This document shows positions 5,000 to 10,414 of a stretch of 10,414 nt of DNA, in pieces (within the stretch, counting starts at the first letter, position 1; every line of letters begins with the position of its first letter). Source of the DNA: JBFXEO01 sp050180015 (lineage in GTDB: Bacteria > Bacteroidota > Bacteroidia > Bacteroidales > Tenuifilaceae); NCBI GenBank assembly GCA_050180015.1, contig JBFXEO010000094.1:1-10414 (forward strand), written 5' to 3'. Under the pieces are notes generated by a model. It saw nothing but the letters and a program-made list of their open reading frames with translations. It had not been told where the DNA came from and searched no databases. Both the position numbers and the translations under genes were made by a program.

Positions 5000-7471
5000 T
5001 TATTGGGGATCAACATCCACGGAAATTGTTAGCGCGTATAGTTCCTGGCGTTGTTTTATGCCATTGATATGGTAACTGATTAACTCTTTAATTCTTGCCA
5101 GGGGCTGTTCCCGGCTAATCTTTACGAGTATATTCATGATGTAGAGCCCCTGAACCCGCCCAATTAGTGGCGGCTCTGGGCCTAGCACATTTTCACCCAG
5201 AATATGTTTTAGCCCATTTGCCAACAATTCCGATGCTTGCACAACCAGCTCCCTGTTTTTATGCTTTAGTGATAAACTGATTAACCGGTAAAATGGCGGG
5301 TAACGGAAATTTTTGCGTTCATTAATTTGAGTTGTGTAATGTTCAGCATAGTTGTTCTCTATAATTTGATGGATAACCGGGTGGTGTGGTTGGGAGGTCT
5401 GAATAATTACCAATCCGCGGTGGCCTTTGCGCCCGGCCCTTCCGCTAACCTGCGACATGAGCTGGTAGCTCCGTTCAAAGGCTCTGAAATCGGGATAGCT
5501 AAGCATATTGTCGGCATTCAGAATTCCCACCAGGCTTACCCTGTCAAAGTCAAGCCCTTTGGTAATCATCTGCGTGCCAATCAGAATATCAATATGGCCT
5601 TTCTCAAAGTCGTTTATTATTCGTTCGTGCGCTAACCTCGATCGGGTTGTGTCCAAATCAATTCTTTCAATTGCAGCATCGGGGAAGAATATTTTTAGTT
5701 CGTCCTCAACTTTTTCGGTGCCAAACCCTTTGGGTTGCAGGTTTGTGCTGCCACAGGCGAAGCACTCATGCGGTAGTTGGTACGAGTAACCACAGTAGTG
5801 GCAAATTAGCTGGTTGGTGGATTTATGGTAGGTGAGCGTAACATCGCAATGTTCGCAATGTGGAACCCATGCGCATTCCCCGCATTCAATAAAAGGAGCA
5901 AATCCACGCCGGTTCTGGAAGAGTATAACCTGCTCCTTGCTTGATAGTACCCTGTTTATTTCATCCAGCAACTCATCGCTGAATAGCGATTTCATCCGTT
6001 TTCTGAACCGGGCCTCCCTGATATCAACAACCTTAACCTCGGGCATTTCAATTCCTCGGTATCGCTCGGTTAACTCTACCAATCTGTATTTTCCCACTTG
6101 GGCATTATGGTAGGTTTCAACCGATGGCGTTGCAGTTCCAAGGATTACTTTGGCCTTATGAATGGATGCCAGCATAATTGCTGAGTCACGGGCATTATAG
6201 CGTGGTGCGGGGTTGAATTGCTTATAGGTGTTCTCGTGTTCTTCATCGACAATGATTAACCCTAGGTTCCTGAACGGCAGGAAGATTGAAGATCGTACGC
6301 CCAGAATTATATCAAAATTTGTAAGGTTGCCCGTGGAGGCAAGAGTTCCATTGTAAATTTCTACTCTTTGGGCATCGCCATACTTGGAATGGTAAATGCC
6401 CACCCTGTTGCCAAATACCCGTCGGAGCCTGTTGATTATTTGTGCCGTAAGGGCAATTTCCGGTAGAAGGTACAGAACCTGCCGTCCATCTTTTAAAGCC
6501 TTTTCAATCAGGTGTATATATACTTCAGTTTTCCCGCTTGATGTTACGCCATGTAGCAAAACTACGCCGTGTTCCTTAAAGGCCTCCTGAATTTGGCTAT
6601 ATGCCTGACTTTGAGTTTGGTTAAGCGTGGCAGGATTAACCGTGTCATTTTTCTCGTTCTGCAACCGCGATATTTCCTGTTGCTCTTGTACCAGTACACC
6701 TTTCTTTACCAGAGAATCAAACACACCCGGGCTAACATCAATCCGTTCAAGCATCAACTTTTTGGGAATTCTGACTTTTTGTATATCTGCCGGATTGCCT
6801 GAGAGCGCAAGTAACCCCAGGATTAACCTCTGCTGGGCAGGGGCACGTTTCATGCTATCGAGCAAATTGCTAAGGGTATCGTTGCCGAGGTATTCCTGGG
6901 CAAAAGAAACGTAAGGCTCAACTTTCGGTTGATATTCGTTTTCAATTTTCTCCGTGATGCTGAGGGCATGCTTGTTCAGTAGTGTTTTAATTACCCCCAT
7001 GGGATTTTTGAAATTAACCCTGGCAACTATTTGCTGGATGGTTAACTTTTTCTTGCTATCGAGCAAATAGAGTAGAAGTTGCTCGTTGTCCGTGAGTTCA
7101 ATATTCTCAATTTCTGTTTTTTCTACGTAGGTATCGCTTTCCATTTTAAGTGCCGATGGTAGGGCCGCTTTCATCACTTCGCCCATTGTGCACATGTAGT
7201 AATCGGCAATCCATTCCCAGAGTTGAAGTTGAGGCGAGAGAACGATGGGTTCCTCATCGATAACCTGAAGAACCTCCTTAGTTTGATACTTTTCAGGGGT
7301 TTGCTGGTGAAGCTTATAGGTTAACGCCGCGTAAAGTTTTTTCTTTCCAAAAGGGACAATAACCCGTACTCCCGGTTTTACCTCGCTGACCAAGTCCTGC
7401 GGAATAGAGTACGTGAAAAATTTTGGCAATGCAAGCGGTAGAATTACATCAACAAACCAATTTTCGGGCAT
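5000..7471 (-). CDS. priA: Primosomal protein N' (replication restart helicase PriA)
   Basis: PriA recognises stalled or collapsed forks and D-loops and reloads the replicative helicase. It is a superfamily 2 3'-to-5' DNA helicase. The 823 residues are longer than E. coli PriA (about 732). An N-terminal DNA-binding domain (about 5-105) and a winged-helix-like region (about 125-275) precede the helicase core. The core has Walker A GVTSSGKT (308-315), Walker B-type DEEH (409-412), GTATPS (445-450), FQNRRGF (518-524), GTQMITKGLDF (632-642) and SGRAGRKGHRG (676-686). Two zinc sites come from Cys530, 533, 539, 542 and Cys557, 560, 570, 573; all eight cysteines are present. The C-terminal domain with NERKNFRYPPFYRLISL (717-733) is typical. 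The ATG at 7471 opens straight into the conserved FVDVILPLALPKFFTY. It is downstream of the flavoprotein pair by 122 bases and convergent with hydF, with 71 bases between the stops. Confidence 0.98.
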   Translation of the reverse strand: MPENWFVDVILPLALPKFFTYSIPQDLVSEVKPGVRVIVPFGKKKLYAALTYKLHQQTPEKYQTKEVLQVIDEEPIVLSPQLQLWEWIADYYMCTMGEVMKAALPSALKMESDTYVEKTEIENIELTDNEQLLLYLLDSKKKLTIQQIVARVNFKNPMGVIKTLLNKHALSITEKIENEYQPKVEPYVSFAQEYLGNDTLSNLLDSMKRAPAQQRLILGLLALSGNPADIQKVRIPKKLMLERIDVSPGVFDSLVKKGVLVQEQQEISRLQNEKNDTVNPATLNQTQSQAYSQIQEAFKEHGVVLLHGVTSSGKTEVYIHLIEKALKDGRQVLYLLPEIALTAQIINRLRRVFGNRVGIYHSKYGDAQRVEIYNGTLASTGNLTNFDIILGVRSSIFLPFRNLGLIIVDEEHENTYKQFNPAPRYNARDSAIMLASIHKAKVILGTATPSVETYHNAQVGKYRLVELTERYRGIEMPEVKVVDIREARFRKRMKSLFSDELLDEINRVLSSKEQVILFQNRRGFAPFIECGECAWVPHCEHCDVTLTYHKSTNQLICHYCGYSYQLPHECFACGSTNLQPKGFGTEKVEDELKIFFPDAAIERIDLDTTRSRLAHERIINDFEKGHIDILIGTQMITKGLDFDRVSLVGILNADNMLSYPDFRAFERSYQLMSQVSGRAGRKGHRGLVIIQTSQPHHPVIHQIIENNYAEHYTTQINERKNFRYPPFYRLISLSLKHKNRELVVQASELLANGLKHILGENVLGPEPPLIGRVQGLYIMNILVKISREQPLARIKELISYHINGIKQRQELYALTISVDVDPQ

Positions 7472-7593
7472 AATGGCTACTTTTCGATACAGCTAATATA
7501 GGGATTCTTGCCGAGAGTTGGCTGTTACGTATTCTGCGGGAGATGTTCGTGCAATATATTTTGATAATCTGGCATATCCTGCCTTTCAGCCGG

Positions 7594-8256
7594 CTATACG
7601 CCAAATGGCTTATTGAATCTTTTTTCGAATGCGTTGTTTTTCTTCAGGTTGCTGTTCCAGTAGAAGTTGGTGATGCCTGTTTTACCGATGGTGTTGTAGA
7701 TGAATTTTCTGGCAGAGGATAACCTGTAAGGTTTTCGTAACGTCTTTACTATTTTGGGCAAGAAAAGCTGATGTTCTGCAAAGTATTCGCCCAGCTCCTG
7801 AAATTTGCCGAATAGTTTTTTTGTCATAAGCGGAGGCATTACCCGTATGCCCTCTGTTCCGCCTCTGATAACCGTGCCAAGGTATTCGCATTGCAACCTG
7901 CCGGTAAACTTTTCCAGGTACCGTTCCAGGGAAATGGAGTGTACGGACTCGGGAAATCCCGAATGAACAATAAATCCAATTTTTTTTGGATGTGTAAGGT
8001 TTAACCTCGCCATGCCTTCGAAGAACTCTTTTACGACTCCCGGCATACTATCGGTGTAAAGGGGAAAGATGAAAATTACTATTTCCGCATTCAGAAAAAG
8101 TGCCCCCCCTTCATTTTTTAGCTTGCTGTTTGCAAGGTAATGAACTGGTACTGGTGTGTTACATATTCGGTTAAATCCCAGCAAAAAATTGTCGGTTAGT
8201 AATTTCGAGTTGCTGTTTTTGCCTCTTGGCGATCCGTTAATTATGGCAAGTTTCAT
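7594..8256 (-). CDS. Flavodoxin-fold NAD(P)H-dependent oxidoreductase (FMN reductase-like)
   Basis: Probable FMN-binding protein of 220 residues, cytoplasmic, substrate unknown. The N-terminus MKLAIINGSPRGKNSNS has the first strand and phosphate-binding loop (8-17) of the NADPH-dependent FMN reductase/flavodoxin-like superfamily. NAEIVIFIFPLYTDSMPGVVKEFFE (about 56-80) is the second flavin-contacting segment, and KKIGFIVHSGFPES (91-104) the next strand and loop. The last 60 or so residues (about 165-220) are basic and aromatic with no family match I recognise, and are longer than in a minimal flavodoxin fold. There is no cysteine cluster, unlike its partner. The start overlaps the partner's end by 20 bases in a different frame, so the two are almost certainly co-translated and may act together. 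Exact enzyme class cannot be read from sequence. Confidence 0.82.
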   Translation of the reverse strand: MKLAIINGSPRGKNSNSKLLTDNFLLGFNRICNTPVPVHYLANSKLKNEGGALFLNAEIVIFIFPLYTDSMPGVVKEFFEGMARLNLTHPKKIGFIVHSGFPESVHSISLERYLEKFTGRLQCEYLGTVIRGGTEGIRVMPPLMTKKLFGKFQELGEYFAEHQLFLPKIVKTLRKPYRLSSARKFIYNTIGKTGITNFYWNSNLKKNNAFEKRFNKPFGV

Positions 8257-8788
8257 GTACTATGTCGTCGATTGAGCTATTATCAATGGTTTTAATATAC
8301 TTTTTCTGACAGTGAAAGTTTACGGCAAACCGGCTGTAAATATCGCCTACAATGCTCAAATCAGCTTCATCGGTATGTGTTTCCCTTTCCAGCAGTAAAC
8401 CAATATCGGGGTATTTGCTGTACCGCTTTCCATGGTGGCATTCGCCATTTCTTAGCTCGATGTATGGGTGTAGAAGCACAATTAGCCTGTCGGTTATTTT
8501 CTTTAGCGATGAACTTGTAAATCCGGCAACAAGGGGTGATGCAAAAATTACAAAATCAGCGTTAATGTACGATGAGAATATTTTACCGGCATCGTCGGCA
8601 ATTGCACATAGCCCGGGTGTTTTCCACCAGCAGCCGAAACATCCCGTACAGTAATGCAAATTCATTTGGCTGAGGGGGAATACCTTTACCGTGTGGCTTT
8701 CCCCCATTTTGTCGGCCAACCTTTCGATATATTCCGAGAAACGGCCCTTCCCCGATTCCATATCTCCGTTTAGGATGGTAATTCTCAT
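8237..8788 (-). CDS. Iron-sulfur flavoprotein-like oxidoreductase (flavodoxin fold with Cys cluster)
   Basis: The 183-residue product opens with MRITILNGDMESGKGRFSEY, a flavodoxin-like first strand and phosphate loop (the usual GSPR is changed to GDMESGKG). Then comes Cys47-x2-Cys50-x2-Cys53-x7-Cys61 followed by AIADDAGKI. This spacing fits the compact CX2CX2CX4-7C motif that binds a [4Fe-4S] cluster in archaeal and bacterial iron-sulfur flavoproteins (Isf), which pass electrons through FMN. NADFVIFASPLVAGFTSSSLKKITDR (about 76-101) is the flavin-contacting segment with the family's usual alternation. A further ECHHGKRYSKYPDIGLLLE segment (116-134) has Cys117 and His118/119. No signal peptide or membrane segment is present. 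The electron donor and acceptor are unknown. The gap after the VOC gene is only 51 bases, so it may be read from the same transcript. Cluster binding is inferred from cysteine spacing. Confidence 0.82.
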   Translation of the reverse strand: MRITILNGDMESGKGRFSEYIERLADKMGESHTVKVFPLSQMNLHYCTGCFGCWWKTPGLCAIADDAGKIFSSYINADFVIFASPLVAGFTSSSLKKITDRLIVLLHPYIELRNGECHHGKRYSKYPDIGLLLERETHTDEADLSIVGDIYSRFAVNFHCQKKYIKTIDNSSIDDIVHETCHN

Positions 8789-8839
8789 ACTTACCCGTGG
8801 TTACCATTCCAATTTTTAAACTATATATAAGCCCTGCTG

Positions 8840-9304
8840 TTATTCATCTTCGGCGAATGTCAGCACATAGCTATTGATGTCTTTGATTGAAAACTCTGTT
8901 GCGCCGTAAAATGTTGTTTCTAACCCTTGGAGTACAGTCACCTTATCCTTTATTTTTTCGTAAAAGGCCCTGATTCCTTTCATTTTAATGTAAAGGAGCA
9001 GCGATCCTCCGTTCTGCCTGCTTACGGTGGGTAGGGAGTCGCCAATGCTGCTGAAGGTTTGAAACATGAATGTGGTGCTACCACAGGTCATTAAAACGAA
9101 CACCGGGTTATCCTTATCGGGCACTGCGGCATTCACCTCAAAACCGAGAATCTTATAAAATTCAACGGTTTTATGGATGTTGTTAACGAAGATATTTGGC
9201 GATACACTTTCCATATTTATTGGCATTAGTTTAGCCGAGCCATTTTGTGCTGATGTTGATAGCGTTGCAGCTGTCAGCATAAAAATAGGAATTAGTTTTT
9301 TCAT
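8840..9304 (-). CDS. Exported VOC-superfamily (glyoxalase/bleomycin-resistance fold) protein
   Basis: With the ATG at 9304 the product has 154 residues. It starts with a signal peptide: MKK, hydrophobic LIPIFMLTAATL, then a likely cleavage site in STSAQNG at about 19-20. One VOC domain follows: NIFVNNIHKTVEFYKILGFEV (37-57), a strand pair VFVLMTCGSTTFMFQ (68-82), LLLYIKMKGIRAFYEKI (102-118), and ATEFSIKDINSYVLTFAED (135-153) with the usual final strand. The positions that carry metal ligands in glyoxalase I appear to hold Ser, Gln or hydrophobic residues, so classical metal-dependent chemistry is doubtful and a binding or sequestering role is as likely. Export is unusual for this fold. The frame continues upstream without a stop; an ATG at 9391 would add 29 residues with a lipobox-like LLTSC. 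I prefer 9304 because the shorter protein already has a complete signal peptide. Confidence 0.8.
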   Translation of the reverse strand: MKKLIPIFMLTAATLSTSAQNGSAKLMPINMESVSPNIFVNNIHKTVEFYKILGFEVNAAVPDKDNPVFVLMTCGSTTFMFQTFSSIGDSLPTVSRQNGGSLLLYIKMKGIRAFYEKIKDKVTVLQGLETTFYGATEFSIKDINSYVLTFAEDE

Positions 9305-9432
9305 TGGCTTTAAGTTAACGTTTATTTTGATGGATGGATTTGAAAAAGTACAAGAAGTTAAAAGAGCAATAATGAAAAACTGTAGAACCATTTTACCTGT
9401 AATTTTTCTCTGAACTTCTTTACCGGGGACGG

Positions 9433-10317
9433 TTACCCCTCGCCAACTATTTCTTTTATTTTGCTTGCTACATCGTTCATTAGCCACAGCGGAGTGGAGG
9501 TTGCACCGCCTATCCCTACAGATTCAGCCCCGGTAAACCATTCGACCCTCAGATCGTAGGGAGACGAAACAAAGTGGGAGCGAGGGTTAGACTGTAGGCA
9601 GGTTTCGAAAAGCATTTTGCCGTTCGAACTCTTTAACCCACCAACAAATATTAGTACGTTGTGCTTTGCCGCAAAATCGGATAATTCCTTTTTGCGGTTG
9701 GCAACCTGCCCGCAAATTGTATTGTTTACATCAAGGGGGATTTCGGTGTGGGGAAAATGGTTGCCCATTTTTTCCCTAATTGCCTCGACAATCTGGGTAA
9801 ACCGGTCGGGCTCCTTGGTTGTTTGAGAAAAAATTGTGATGGGTGTCGAGAAGTTTATATTTCCTAAATTTTCAACGGTTTCAACAATAACAGCTTCGCC
9901 GTTGGTTTGCCCAGCTAGCCCAACAACCTCGGCATGGCCTTTTTTACCGTAAATAATAACAGTTCCGCCGCAGCGTTTCATTTTTAACCATGCCCTATGT
10001 ACTTTTTGCTGCAGCCTCAGCACAACCGGGCAGGTTGCATCGATCAGGGTTATCCCATTTTCTTGGGCAATGGAGTAGGTCGATGGCGGTTCGCCATGTG
10101 CCCTTATAAGCACCGTTTCCCCTTTCAGTCTAGGCAGTTCGCTGTGTGAAATTACTTTAAGTCCGATTTGCTGCAGGCGGTTTACCTCCTGTTCGTTATG
10201 GACAATATCGCCTAGGCAGTGAAGACTTCCATTTGCGTTAATCTGTTGCTCTGCTGTTTGTATTGCCTTAACAACACCAAAGCATAAGCCCGACCGTGTA
10301 TCAATTTCTATAATCAT
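9433..10317 (-). CDS. ispH: 4-hydroxy-3-methylbut-2-enyl diphosphate reductase IspH (LytB)
   Basis: Last enzyme of the MEP (non-mevalonate) pathway. It reduces HMBPP to IPP and DMAPP with a [4Fe-4S] cluster in the cytoplasm. The 294 residues include the three cluster cysteines Cys12 (SGLCFGV), Cys96 (IDATCPVV) and Cys202 (NNTICGQV). Active-site residues are His40 (GDIVHNE), His74 (IRAHGE), His128 and Glu130 in GKKGHAEV, and the diphosphate-binding FVGGLKSSNGKMLFE (224-238). The C-terminal VGIGGATSTPLWLM (267-280) replaces the more usual GITAGASTP form but keeps Ser-Thr-Pro. Length is usual for the short form of the family. It starts 8 bases after the cmk stop, an arrangement common in Bacteroidota, so it is cotranscribed with cmk. 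Its presence indicates that isoprenoids are made by the MEP route. Confidence 0.97.
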   Translation of the reverse strand: MIIEIDTRSGLCFGVVKAIQTAEQQINANGSLHCLGDIVHNEQEVNRLQQIGLKVISHSELPRLKGETVLIRAHGEPPSTYSIAQENGITLIDATCPVVLRLQQKVHRAWLKMKRCGGTVIIYGKKGHAEVVGLAGQTNGEAVIVETVENLGNINFSTPITIFSQTTKEPDRFTQIVEAIREKMGNHFPHTEIPLDVNNTICGQVANRKKELSDFAAKHNVLIFVGGLKSSNGKMLFETCLQSNPRSHFVSSPYDLRVEWFTGAESVGIGGATSTPLWLMNDVASKIKEIVGEG

Positions 10318-10325
10318 CTACCTGA

Positions 10326-10414
10326 TTAAATTTTCTGCTTAACTAAACTCTCAACCCATGCCATTTGTTCAATCACGCTCATGTGTGTATTGTCCAGGGT
10401 TACGGCATCATCGG
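10326..10414 (-). CDS. cmk: Cytidylate kinase, C-terminal end
   Basis: Only the last 28 codons are in the window, entering from the right edge. They read DDAVTLDNTHMSVIEQMAWV and then ESLVKQKI before TAA. The Asp-Asp-Ala-x-x-Leu-Asp-x-Thr stretch followed by a helix beginning Met-Ser-x-x-x-Gln is the conserved C-terminal pattern of bacterial CMP/dCMP kinases, which phosphorylate CMP to CDP. Position 8 bases ahead of ispH agrees with the cmk-ispH pair seen in Bacteroidota. The identification rests on a short fragment, but sequence and context agree. Confidence 0.85.
   Translation of the reverse strand, partial: DDAVTLDNTHMSVIEQMAWVESLVKQKI

Noticed and set aside
7493..7500. Possible priA -7 site TATATTAG on the minus strand
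   Set aside because: It differs from TAnnTTTG at one fixed position and no TTG-type -33 lies at the right distance.
7588..7595. 8-bp palindrome AGCCGGCT at the end of the FMN reductase-like gene
   Set aside because: It is short, has no loop or T-tract, and overlaps the stop codon; chance is the simpler account.
9343..9350. Possible -7 site TACTTTTT upstream of the VOC gene
   Set aside because: The last fixed base is wrong, the region is T-rich on that strand, and no well-spaced -33 was found.
9392..9487. Furthest upstream start of the VOC frame, at 9487
   Set aside because: It would overlap the ispH C-terminal codons by 55 bases and put charged residues ahead of both export signals.

Overview
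The window looks like chromosomal DNA from an anaerobic member of the Bacteroidota, probably near the Bacteroidales or Marinilabiliales. This rests on three things. Two gene orders are typical of that phylum (rsfS-ftsH-small DUF2007 gene-cdsA, and cmk-ispH). The best promoter-like sites fit the Bacteroidota -7 consensus TAnnTTTG, and starts have little Shine-Dalgarno sequence. The presence of hydF, the GTPase/scaffold needed to mature [FeFe]-hydrogenase, points to hydrogen metabolism and an anaerobic lifestyle. The genus cannot be read from the sequence.

Layout. Positions 1-3182 hold a leftward block: rsfS (ribosome silencing factor), ftsH (membrane AAA+ zinc protease), a 67-residue DUF2007 protein and cdsA (CDP-diacylglycerol synthase, cut off by the left edge). 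The last three genes overlap by a few bases, so translational coupling is likely. The block begins at a good promoter (about 3205-3235) that carries a perfect 7-bp inverted repeat. A perfect 10-bp inverted repeat covers the rsfS stop codon. A 516-base divergent region (3183-3698) follows, with repeats and one doubtful 100-codon frame. Rightward hydF (3699-4928) stands alone, with its own -7 site.

From 5000 to the right edge every gene runs leftward. In transcription order these are: the tail of cmk (cytidylate kinase), ispH (last step of the MEP isoprenoid pathway), a small VOC-fold protein with an export signal, two overlapping flavodoxin-fold oxidoreductase genes, and priA (replication restart helicase). 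hydF and priA converge.

Most of the window is housekeeping: ribosome hibernation, membrane quality control, phospholipid and isoprenoid synthesis, and replication restart. The accessory content is hydF, the two-gene flavoprotein cassette (one member with an iron-sulfur-flavoprotein-like Cys motif), and the exported VOC protein. I found no mobile element, CRISPR array, tRNA or rRNA, and no clear new multi-gene system. The items most worth checking are the flavoprotein pair, the Gln in place of the usual His of the HydF cluster motif, the hairpin over the rsfS stop, the inverted repeat inside the rsfS promoter, and the doubtful N-terminus of the VOC protein.
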